Origin: JBHIFE01 sp046760985
Lineage (GTDB): Bacteria > Chloroflexota > Dehalococcoidia > Dehalococcoidales > RBG-16-60-22
Assembly: GCA_046760985.1 (NCBI GenBank)
Contig: JBHIFE010000005.1
Coordinates: forward strand, 1-28,031
Reading direction: 5' to 3'
Length of the DNA stretch: 28,031 nucleotides
Position 1 is the first letter of the stretch. Each line of letters begins with the position of its first letter. A model generated the notes under the pieces. That model ran no database searches and had not been told where the DNA came from. It was given only the letters and a program-made list of their open reading frames with translations. This document shows, one piece after another, positions 21,517-28,031 of the stretch. Made by a program: the position numbers and the translations under genes.

Positions 21517-21920
21517 AATCTAGATTTCCAAATAGACCACATGATCCAGAGTAGCAGAAAATAAGCACTAGCACCAGCGAGAAGGAAAAGGGTAGCTATT
21601 ACTATGCTAAGTGGTTCGGTGGCTAGAGGTGAAGGGACATAGCGGGTGAAGTGTGCGATGCCACTAGCCAGACCAACTGTAGCCATTACGGTAACCGGTA
21701 TTACAACCGGTAGGCTTTTCAGCTTTCCCAGATTTGGCTTGATAGTGAAGTAGATGAAAAGGACATAGATACCAATGAGTCCCAGCATGACTAAGATTAT
21801 AATGACTAAGCTAGTCACTGGAGGGCTGTAGGCAATCTCCCAGGCAAGACGGATAATTGTTGCGCTGAGAGCCAGCGTAATGGTCACTAGGAGCCATATC
21901 TTAAGCGGTAAGTACTTCAT
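21513..21920 (-). CDS. four-helix membrane protein of unknown function
   Basis: A 135-residue protein made mostly of four hydrophobic segments (about 5-25, 36-60, 70-90, 103-130) with short basic loops. No family recognised. It overlaps the zincin gene by four bases (ATGA) and follows the MBL-fold gene by 16 bases, so the three are probably one transcript. The ATG has only a weak site (GGAA) upstream. Confidence 0.65.
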   Translation of the reverse strand: MKYLPLKIWLLVTITLALSATIIRLAWEIAYSPPVTSLVIIILVMLGLIGIYVLFIYFTIKPNLGKLKSLPVVIPVTVMATVGLASGIAHFTRYVPSPLATEPLSIVIATLFLLAGASAYFLLLWIMWSIWKSRL

Positions 21921-21936
21921 ATCAAGTTCCGGCTAG

Positions 21937-22725
21937 CTAGTAATCATCCAGCTGTGACAGGTCAAATCTCATGCCGTCACGGGCGGAGAGTACCTTTATC
22001 CCGGTCTGCTGAGACAGTCTCTGGGCTATCTCCCACGGTCTTGCCCGCCACATATTCATACCAAAATGGGTCAAAATGGCTATCTTGGGCTTTAATTCGG
22101 TAATAATGTGCTCAGCATCTGGCAGCGATAGGTGGTCAACGTGCTGCTTGGCTTCCAGAAGGACTACATTTATAATCAGGAGTTCACTGCCATAACTATG
22201 ACACAAACCATCAAAATAACGGCTGTCAGTAATATAGGCGAAAGTATGCCCGGCAGCGTTAAAGAGCATGCCATAAGTCTCTACCGGGTGTATGTGCCGG
22301 ACCGGGGTGGTAAAGGAGACATTACCTACAGAATAAGATTTTCCTTCCTTTAATATCTTAATGCACTCAAGGTAATTTTTGAGATAGGAGAGAATAACGG
22401 GGTCACTCTCCAGGGCATCAGCTGGAGCGAATAGACAACCGTGCCGCTTAAATCCGCCTTGAGTCATCGCCTCAACCATAATATTGACATCTGCTGAATG
22501 GTCCAAGTGGCGGTGTGATACAATGATAGCACTGAGCTTCTCGCCCCTGAGTTTTCTCTTGGTGGACTGAACTATGGTGCCGGGACCGGGGTCAACAAGT
22601 ATTTCAGTGCCATTTAAGTTCAACCACAAGCCGCCAGAAGCGGTAAGCTGTTTGGTTACCATGAATCGGGCACCAGCCGTTCCCAGGAAGGTTATGGTAT
22701 TCCCTGACGGGCTTTTACTTTCCAT
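21937..22725 (-). CDS. MBL-fold metal-dependent hydrolase
   Basis: A 262-residue metallo-beta-lactamase-fold protein. The metal motif HRHLDH (71-76) supplies His71, His73, Asp75 and His76; further ligands are likely at His146, Asp167 (ITDSRYF) and His220 (ILTHFGM). The start ITFLGTAGAR and the strand ILVDPGPG are typical of RNase Z/PhnP-like phosphodiesterases, but no signature decides the substrate. Metal-dependent cleavage of a nucleotide or nucleic acid phosphodiester is possible. The ATG has a weak GAG site. First gene of a probable three-gene transcript with the membrane protein and the zincin. Confidence 0.88.
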   Translation of the reverse strand: MESKSPSGNTITFLGTAGARFMVTKQLTASGGLWLNLNGTEILVDPGPGTIVQSTKRKLRGEKLSAIIVSHRHLDHSADVNIMVEAMTQGGFKRHGCLFAPADALESDPVILSYLKNYLECIKILKEGKSYSVGNVSFTTPVRHIHPVETYGMLFNAAGHTFAYITDSRYFDGLCHSYGSELLIINVVLLEAKQHVDHLSLPDAEHIITELKPKIAILTHFGMNMWRARPWEIAQRLSQQTGIKVLSARDGMRFDLSQLDDY

Positions 22726-22905
22726 CTCTAAGCTATCTAACTATAGAGGATAGCTGTATTTTTTACAATAGACAGAGTCACCATCATCTTGGCAGCGTCG
22801 TTCCTTTAATAACTTTACTTTTGCGGGGTTAATGCCGGGGCACAGCAAAATTATAGAGGGCGATATTGCTACCCAAGGTGATATTAGGGTAGGCTCTATG
22901 ACAGC

Positions 22906-25059
22906 TCAGAAGGGGCAGGTTCTATAGGGGCAGCCCCCGGCATATTCGGAGTCAACAGTTACATAGGTTACCGGCTCAACTGCTGTCTCCGGTATGTGAC
23001 CAGCTAGGGTAAGCACTTGGTGTTTCTTACTACCATAGCGATATATGGTTATACCTTTGCATTTCAGTTCATGGGCATGGGTATAGACTTGCTGGATAGT
23101 CTCGGGCGTGGCTTCGGCTGGTAGATTTATCGTTTTGGATACCGAATTATCGGTATATTTCTGGAACACTGCCTGCATCCTGACGTGCCATTCTGGGGCT
23201 ATATCCCAGTCGGTAACAAACAACCGGCGGACATCTTCGGGGATTCCTTTAATTCCCCGCAGTGTACCTCGTTGTGCCACCTGTTCCATCAACTCGGGGG
23301 AGAAGAAGCCCCGCTGGCGAGCCACCTGTTCAAACACGGGATTTATTTCCAAGAGCCTGGTTCCTTCCATGATGTTGCGGACAAAGGCTAAAGCAAATAG
23401 TGGCTCAATGCCACTGGAGCAACCAGCGATGATGCTTATGGTTCCGGTCGGGGCAATGGAAAGAACCGTGGCATTTCGTAGCCTGAGTCCGCCGGGTCGT
23501 TTATAGACACTCTTGGGAAAGTTAGGGAAAACACCTCGCTTGGCAGCGAGCCCAGCCGAGGCTTGACGGGCTTGCTCGGAGATGAACTTGATGATGCGCT
23601 CGGCGGTTGCTAACCCGGCTTCCGAGTTGTAAGGAATACCCATCTTGACCAGAGCATCGGCAAAACCCATCACCCCTAGCCCGATTTTTCGATTTCCTTT
23701 TTTGGTTATTTGCTCAATGGCGGGAAGAGGGAATATATTGGCTTCAATGACGTTGTCAAGAAAATGCACGGCAAGGTTAACCACCCGACCTAGTTTCGCC
23801 CAATCAATTTTTCCGTCTGAGACCATCTGAGCCAGATTGATTGACCCCAGATTGCAGCTTTCGTAAGGAAGCAGAGGCAATTCTCCACAGGGGTTGGTTG
23901 CCTCCAGTCGGCCCAAATGTGGCGTTGGATTATGGCGGTTAATTTCATCCAAGAAGACCAAGCCAGGGTCGCCGGTTCTCCAGGCATTATGAACTATCAT
24001 GTCAAAGAGTTCGCGGGCGTTGATAGAGCGCACTTCTTTTCCTGTTCGTGGGTTGATAAGCCGCCACTTTCTGCCTCGTGATACCGCCTCCATGAATTCG
24101 TCAGTTGCGGCTACTGAGATGTTGAAATTTGACAGGGTAGTCTCGTCACTTTTTGCCAGCACAAATTCTACTATGTCAGGGTGGTCAGCATTTAGAATGC
24201 CCATATTGGCACCGCGGCGCTTGCCTCCCTGTTTCATAACCCCGGTGGCAGCATCAAAGATCTTCATGAAGGAGACCGGTCCCGAGGCGACACCCATGGT
24301 GGAGCGAACCATATCTCCCTTGGGTCTGAGATGGCTGAAAGAAAAGCCGGTGCCACCTCCTGACTGGTGTATTATTGCCATGTTCTTGAGACTTTCAAAG
24401 ATATCAACAATTGAATCTTCTACGGGGAGAACAAAACAAGCTGATAGTTGACCCAGCGGAGCGCCAGCATTCATCAGGGTGGGAGTATTGGGCAGGAATT
24501 CAAGGTTACTCATTAAGTTAAAGAACGCCTGCTCGAGTTCTTTAGTATCAGCAGCTGGGTCAAAGTTGGTTTCCGCAGCAGCAATAACATGGGCGACTCT
24601 TTGGAATAATTCTCTTGGTGTTTCGATTATGTTGCCTTCTTCATCCCGCAGTAGATAGCGTCGCTCCAGCACCTTGAGGGCATTGGCGCTGAGTTTAAGG
24701 TCATCGCGGACGCCGATCACTTTCTTGAGTCGGCGCACATCAGCTCGCTGCTGGCGATAGAGGATGTAGGCTCTGGCTACATTGGGATAGCCCCGGGTCA
24801 TCAATACTTCTTCCACGATATCCTGCACATCCTCCACACCGGGAGTGCTTTGAGCAAACCTATTCTCCACGATTTCCAGCACTCGCTGGGTGAGGTCGGC
24901 AGCAAGTTTCTTGCCACCGGTTTTAGTAGCCATTAGTGCTTTGTAGATTGCCCGTTCAATCTTGTCTGGCGTAAAGGGGACAATAGTGCCATCTCGTTTA
25001 CGTATCTGAGTTACCTTCGTTTCTCTCATTCTCATCTTTAGGATAGCACAATTATGCAC
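22906..25059 (-). CDS. nrdJ: adenosylcobalamin-dependent ribonucleotide reductase, class II
   Basis: Reduces ribonucleotides to deoxyribonucleotides using a radical from adenosylcobalamin, with no oxygen needed. 717 residues: N-terminal ATP-cone (about 13-112, IRKRDGTIVPF), active-site Cys208 in LSACFVLPVEDS, the core motif NPCGE (389-393, thiyl radical Cys391), Cys402 in SCNLGSINL, the conserved PTGTIS and CSSGIEP loops, and a C-terminal redox pair Cys710/Cys715 in GGCPYRTC. These features and the single-chain layout fit NrdJ. The start is GTG (25057-25059) with AGGA 6 bases upstream; ATGs 8 and 10 codons later are possible. A vitamin B12 supply is implied for the organism. The 180 bases after its stop hold only a 6-bp inverted repeat (22869-22892). 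Confidence 0.95.
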   Translation of the reverse strand: MHNCAILKMRMRETKVTQIRKRDGTIVPFTPDKIERAIYKALMATKTGGKKLAADLTQRVLEIVENRFAQSTPGVEDVQDIVEEVLMTRGYPNVARAYILYRQQRADVRRLKKVIGVRDDLKLSANALKVLERRYLLRDEEGNIIETPRELFQRVAHVIAAAETNFDPAADTKELEQAFFNLMSNLEFLPNTPTLMNAGAPLGQLSACFVLPVEDSIVDIFESLKNMAIIHQSGGGTGFSFSHLRPKGDMVRSTMGVASGPVSFMKIFDAATGVMKQGGKRRGANMGILNADHPDIVEFVLAKSDETTLSNFNISVAATDEFMEAVSRGRKWRLINPRTGKEVRSINARELFDMIVHNAWRTGDPGLVFLDEINRHNPTPHLGRLEATNPCGELPLLPYESCNLGSINLAQMVSDGKIDWAKLGRVVNLAVHFLDNVIEANIFPLPAIEQITKKGNRKIGLGVMGFADALVKMGIPYNSEAGLATAERIIKFISEQARQASAGLAAKRGVFPNFPKSVYKRPGGLRLRNATVLSIAPTGTISIIAGCSSGIEPLFALAFVRNIMEGTRLLEINPVFEQVARQRGFFSPELMEQVAQRGTLRGIKGIPEDVRRLFVTDWDIAPEWHVRMQAVFQKYTDNSVSKTINLPAEATPETIQQVYTHAHELKCKGITIYRYGSKKHQVLTLAGHIPETAVEPVTYVTVDSEYAGGCPYRTCPF

Positions 25060-25148
25060 CTAAAGTCCTGTTAAGAGGGGGATTATCTCTTGGCATAAAT
25101 ATGAGGTTATAGACCCAATTGGAAAGGGGGAACCAAATGTGGAATTGG

Positions 25149-25220
25149 CTCCCCGAGTAGGGCTCGAACCTACAACCTAGCGGTTAACAGCCGCCCGCTC
25201 TACCATTGAGCTATCGGGGA
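25149..25220 (-). tRNA. tRNA-Asn (anticodon GTT)
   Basis: Full cloverleaf on the minus strand: acceptor TCCCCGA/TCGGGGA, discriminator G, D-stem GCTC/GAGC, anticodon stem GGCGG/CCGCT around loop CTGTTAA (anticodon GTT), T-loop TTCGAGC. No encoded CCA. Confidence 0.96.
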
Positions 25221-25242
25221 ATGATTTGGCTAGCCACTCCTC

Positions 25243-25272
25243 ATTATCACTTTTATCGGGGCAGGAAGTCAA
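25243..25272 (-). promoter_or_regulatory. promoter of tRNA-Asn
   Basis: On the minus strand TTGACT (25267-25272), 18-base spacer, GATAAT (25243-25248), 22 bases before the tRNA 5' end. It lies just after the ABC permease stop. Confidence 0.6.
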
Positions 25273-25278
25273 GCTCAG

Positions 25279-26064
25279 TTACTCCTGATAGCTGAAAGAC
25301 CATATAGCCAGCAGAATCATGGCTGCCCCGAATATTGCCAGTATAGTAATATCATTCCAGACTGACAAGGTATGTCCAAGCAGTTTGATGCTAAAGGAAG
25401 AATCCGTTGCTCCCAGCATTATCTGGCGGATTGGGGCAATGCCGTAGGTAGCCGGGTTGATCTTCACCAAGACATTCATCCATGCTGGCAGCCCCTGTAG
25501 TGGGAAGAAAGCTCCGGACAGGAATACCATGGGGAACATCAGCATTTGCATCGTTGCCTGAAATGCCTCCATAGACCTGATACGGGTAGCCAGTAAGACA
25601 CCCAAGGAGCCTAGGGAGACAGCGAGTAGAAACATCAGCGGCAGCAGTGCCAGTACTGTCCACAAGGAAAGGGAGACGCCAATCAGGGGGGCGAATAACA
25701 GGATGAGTATCCCTTGGAGCAGTGCTATTGTGGCTGCACCCAGTGTCTTTCCTATGGCTACTGAGGCACGACTGATTGGTGCTACCAGCACTTCCTTTAG
25801 GAAGCCAAACTCTCGGTCCCAGACTACAGACACCCCAGCCATAAATGAGGTCATAAGCACGGTCATCCCAACAATGCCGGGGAAGATGAATCGGGTGAAA
25901 TCGATGCCAGGGCTAAGGATGCCCATCCGGGTACTGAGTCCGCTGCCAAACACGAAAAGAAACAGAAGAGGAAAGGTTATCGCCCCGATTAGACGCATCT
26001 TATCGTGCCAGAAGCGAAGGATATCACGGTACCAGATAGTATAGACTCCACGCAGGTTATTCAT
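25279..26064 (-). CDS. ABC-2 type transporter permease (DrrB-like)
   Basis: A 261-residue membrane subunit with six hydrophobic helices and the ABC-2 family phrases FPLLFLFVFGSGL near the start, SFMAGVSVVWDREFGFLKEVLVAP (about 75-98) and the FLSGAFFPLQGLPAWM loop (about 181-196). With the ATPase encoded 9 bases upstream it forms a drug or lipid exporter of the DrrAB type; substrate unknown. The ATG has a strong AGGAGGT 5 bases upstream. Confidence 0.92.
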   Translation of the reverse strand: MNNLRGVYTIWYRDILRFWHDKMRLIGAITFPLLFLFVFGSGLSTRMGILSPGIDFTRFIFPGIVGMTVLMTSFMAGVSVVWDREFGFLKEVLVAPISRASVAIGKTLGAATIALLQGILILLFAPLIGVSLSLWTVLALLPLMFLLAVSLGSLGVLLATRIRSMEAFQATMQMLMFPMVFLSGAFFPLQGLPAWMNVLVKINPATYGIAPIRQIMLGATDSSFSIKLLGHTLSVWNDITILAIFGAAMILLAIWSFSYQE

Positions 26065-26073
26065 TTTTACCTC

Positions 26074-27075
26074 CTAGCGCCGCAGGCGGCGACCATGCTG
26101 GCGAACCATTGCCTTGAAGGTATCACTAATCTCCTCCTCCCGGATCTCTCGCCCGGTGAGCTTGAGGAAGACATCGTCCAAGCTGGGCTGGTGCAGGCTG
26201 ACACCCAGTATTTTGGTGCCAAATTCCTTAATGAAGGTGGGAAGAAATTCCTCTCCATTGGTTACCTCAAAGGTGAGACCATCACTATCACGCCTAGTCT
26301 CAATTTGGTAGCGAAGCCTAATCTCTTCAGCAGCTCTATCGTTATCGTCAGTTCTCACCGAGATGATATCCTTGCCCACAATCTTCCTGAGCTTCTCTGG
26401 GGTGTCCATAGCGATGAGCTTTCCGTAGTCAATGATAGCAATGCGGTCAGCTTTTTCAGCCTCATCCATATAGTGGGTGGTCAGGAAAATGGTGGTTCCT
26501 TCACGCCGTCGCAGTTCAAGTATGTACTCCCACATGCGGCTCCGCGTTTGTGGGTCTAGTCCTAGTGTGGGCTCGTCAAGGAATAATACTTTGGGGTAGT
26601 GTAATAGCCCCCTGGCTAGCTCAAGGCGACGCTTCATGCCTCCAGAATAGGTACGCACTTTACTGTTGCGCTTGTCCCAGAGCTCAATTATCCTGAGCAT
26701 CTGCTCAATCCGTTGTTCCCGAACTGAGGCAGGTATGCCGTAAACCAAGGCGTGAAAACGCAGGTTCTGTAATCCGCTGAGCCGTTCATCGAGACTAGGG
26801 TCCTGGAAAACCAAGCCAATTGACTGACGCACTTGGCTCTGCTGACGCACCACATCCAAGCCATCAATGGTGGCTCGCCCTGATGTCGGTTTAGCTAAGG
26901 TACAGAGAATGTTGATGGTGGTCGTCTTTCCCGCCCCATTTGGACCTAAGAAGCCAAAGATTTCTCCGGGAGCCACACTGAAGCTAATGTGGTCTACCGC
27001 AACCAGGTCACCGAATCTTTTGACTAGATTTTCTACTTCAATAATGTAATCAGTCATGCCTCTATATTCTAGCAT
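26074..27075 (-). CDS. ABC transporter ATP-binding protein (DrrA-like)
   Basis: The 333-residue ATPase of the exporter. Walker A GPNGAGKTT (44-52), signature YSGGMKRRLELARG, Walker B VLFLDEPTLGLDP and the switch histidine in FLTTHYMDEAEKADR. The C-terminal region (about 230-333) carries the DUF4162-type extension, ending SLHQPSLDDVFLKLTGREI, typical of DrrA/daunorubicin-resistance ATPases. The ATG at 27073-27075 has only a weak site; a second ATG six codons later (27057) is equally plausible and gives a more usual N-terminus. It is the first gene of the pair and overlaps nothing upstream. Confidence 0.94.
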   Translation of the reverse strand: MLEYRGMTDYIIEVENLVKRFGDLVAVDHISFSVAPGEIFGFLGPNGAGKTTTINILCTLAKPTSGRATIDGLDVVRQQSQVRQSIGLVFQDPSLDERLSGLQNLRFHALVYGIPASVREQRIEQMLRIIELWDKRNSKVRTYSGGMKRRLELARGLLHYPKVLFLDEPTLGLDPQTRSRMWEYILELRRREGTTIFLTTHYMDEAEKADRIAIIDYGKLIAMDTPEKLRKIVGKDIISVRTDDNDRAAEEIRLRYQIETRRDSDGLTFEVTNGEEFLPTFIKEFGTKILGVSLHQPSLDDVFLKLTGREIREEEISDTFKAMVRQHGRRLRR

Positions 27076-27220
27076 TTTAAGCTCAGCGTTGTTTAGGACA
27101 AGATAAGGGTATTATTGGGGGTATGAGCTACCTTGGGGCTCTAGAAACTTTACTTCAAATCCAGTAATATAGGTAAACAGGCTCGGCAAAAATAATTCGC
27201 TGAAATATTGGCTAAAAGCA

Positions 27221-27799
27221 ATGAGATATAGGCGCTACCAACGTTTCAATTTAAGCCCCATATTGGTTTTAATAGCAGTGAACTTCTTGCTATTCATAGC
27301 CACGGCTATAGCTGATGAACTTATCTTCCTCTTTGGGTTACAGCCAGCAAGTTTCCTACTTCGTCCTTGGACCATAGTGACCAACCTCTTTATCCATGCT
27401 GGCTTGTGGCATATCCTGGCTAACATGCTGACGCTTTTTTTCTTCGGCACCTACTTATATAGATTAGTTGGGAAGAATAAGTTTTTAATTGTTTACTTTG
27501 GCGGTGGTATATTGGGTAATATCCTCTTTATACTCCTGGCTCCACCTTTTTCCATAGCGGTTGGTGCTTCGGGAGCTATCTTTGCTCTGGGTGGGGCGCT
27601 TACTGTGATGAGGCCCAGGCTGCCGGTTGTTATCTTTCCCATACCTGTCCCTATTCCTCTCTGGTTAGCCGTAATTGGTGGTTTTCTTATCCTCTCTTTT
27701 ATGCCGTATATCGCCTGGCAGGCTCACCTCGGCGGCTTGGTTCTTGGTCTTATTGCTGGCGCTTTCTTTAAGAGGAGGGAACGCTATTACTTCTGGTAA
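27221..27799 (+). CDS. rhomboid family intramembrane serine protease
   Basis: A 192-residue membrane protein with six helices, the compact bacterial rhomboid form. Catalytic Ser117 is in GASGAIFALGG and catalytic His169 in WQAHLGGLVLGL; the conserved HAGLWHILANM segment (59-69) supplies the oxyanion-side His and Asn. It cleaves membrane proteins within the bilayer; substrates unknown. The N-terminus is short and basic (RYRRYQR), with no extra domain. The ATG has no clear Shine-Dalgarno site, so translation may be weak or the start uncertain. It stands alone before the tRNA cluster. Confidence 0.92.
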   Translation: MRYRRYQRFNLSPILVLIAVNFLLFIATAIADELIFLFGLQPASFLLRPWTIVTNLFIHAGLWHILANMLTLFFFGTYLYRLVGKNKFLIVYFGGGILGNILFILLAPPFSIAVGASGAIFALGGALTVMRPRLPVVIFPIPVPIPLWLAVIGGFLILSFMPYIAWQAHLGGLVLGLIAGAFFKRRERYYFW

Positions 27800-27831
27800 A
27801 TACAACTCTGAACAATTCTGGCTCGGTCAAC

Positions 27832-27860
27832 TTGACTTTCATTTTATTGATTTTTATAAT
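27832..27860 (+). promoter_or_regulatory. promoter of the tRNA-Thr/tRNA-Tyr cluster
   Basis: TTGACT (27832-27837), exact 17-base spacer, perfect TATAAT (27855-27860), about 21 bases before the tRNA-Thr 5' end. Near-consensus strength fits a stable-RNA operon. Confidence 0.75.
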
Positions 27861-27881
27861 ACGTAAGCTAACAAAGATAGT

Positions 27882-27955
27882 GCCTGAGTAGCTCAGTTGG
27901 TCAGAGCAGCCGACTTGTAATCGGCAGGTCGCGGGTTCGAATCCCCCCTCAGGCT
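27882..27955 (+). tRNA. tRNA-Thr (anticodon TGT)
   Basis: Acceptor GCCTGAG/CTCAGGC, discriminator T, D-arm GCTC/GAGC, anticodon stem GCCGA/TCGGC around loop CTTGTAA (anticodon TGT). The T-stem GCGGG/CCCCC has one C-C mismatch at its second pair. No encoded CCA. Confidence 0.95.
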
Positions 27956-27978
27956 GGTAGTGAGTGAAGGTGGCACTG

Positions 27979-28031
27979 GGAGGGGTGCCGGAGTGGTTAA
28001 TCGGAGCAGTCTGTAAAACTGCCGCCCTAAG
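27979..28031 (+). tRNA. tRNA-Tyr (anticodon GTA), cut by window end
   Basis: Acceptor 5' strand GGAGGGG, D-stem CCG/CGG, and anticodon stem GCAGT/ACTGC around loop CTGTAAA (anticodon GTA). The window ends in what should be the long variable arm of this class II tRNA. It starts 23 bases after tRNA-Thr and is co-transcribed. Confidence 0.92.

Noticed and set aside
22869..22892. CTACCC/GGGTAG hairpin after nrdJ as terminator
   Set aside because: Only 6 bp, a 12-base loop and no T-run on the minus strand.
25071..25091. TTAAGAGGGG followed by CTCTT upstream of nrdJ, resembling hairpin 2 of the dispersed repeat
   Set aside because: Only 5 bp of arm, and no hairpin 1, loop or C-rich tail. Too short to call a fourth copy.

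Overview
The window looks like a chromosomal segment of an anaerobic Chloroflexota bacterium, most likely Dehalococcoidia or a close relative. The evidence is a bacterial Elp3-type radical SAM/GNAT protein, an adenosylcobalamin-dependent (class II) ribonucleotide reductase, moderate GC content, compact operons mostly on the minus strand, and tRNA genes without encoded CCA. This placement is inference; no rRNA or other phylogenetic marker was tested. No phage, integrase, transposase or CRISPR array was seen.

Layout. 1-4183 (minus): an operon read as membrane-anchored parvulin-like protein, homoserine dehydrogenase (hom), threonine synthase (thrC), GTP cyclohydrolase I (folE, cut by the window start). 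4184-4657: non-coding DNA with two copies of a GC-rich two-hairpin repeat. 4658-7384 (minus): Ca2+-type P-type ATPase. 7628-9264: a GNAT/FemAB-like acyltransferase converging on an alpha/beta hydrolase. 9265-9636: a regulatory region with a strong promoter, a palindromic operator candidate and a leader mini-ORF, feeding a YeiH-family transporter (9637-10947) that ends in a clear terminator. 11006-12106 (minus): radical SAM/SPASM-like protein. 12248-13471: two tandem paralogues of unknown function. 13538-14775: tRNA-Lys(CTT), a 59-residue tautomerase, a half-size permease and a small membrane protein. 14787-16967: a Trm9/ALKBH8-like methyltransferase divergent from Elp3, with a third repeat copy between them. 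17074-21516 (minus): envelope-directed proteins, namely a secreted zinc protease, a lipoprotein with DUF4382 and Ig-like domains, a DUF4350-like membrane protein, an SppA peptidase and a small zincin. 21513-25059 (minus): a membrane protein, an MBL hydrolase and NrdJ. 25149-28031: tRNA-Asn, a DrrAB-like ABC exporter, a rhomboid protease, and a tRNA cluster (Thr, then Tyr cut by the window end).

Genes that appear to work together: hom and thrC are translationally coupled (threonine synthesis); DUF4350-like protein and SppA are coupled; the zincin and the 135-residue membrane protein overlap by ATGA; the ABC ATPase and permease form one exporter. The most interesting pair is elp3 with the Trm9-like methyltransferase. 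In eukaryotes these activities build mcm5U at the tRNA wobble position, so the pair may be a bacterial version of that pathway. Other notable signals are the two-hairpin dispersed repeat, whose third copy reaches the methyltransferase start codon, the operator/leader architecture before the YeiH transporter, and the tandem pair of unrecognised membrane-associated proteins.
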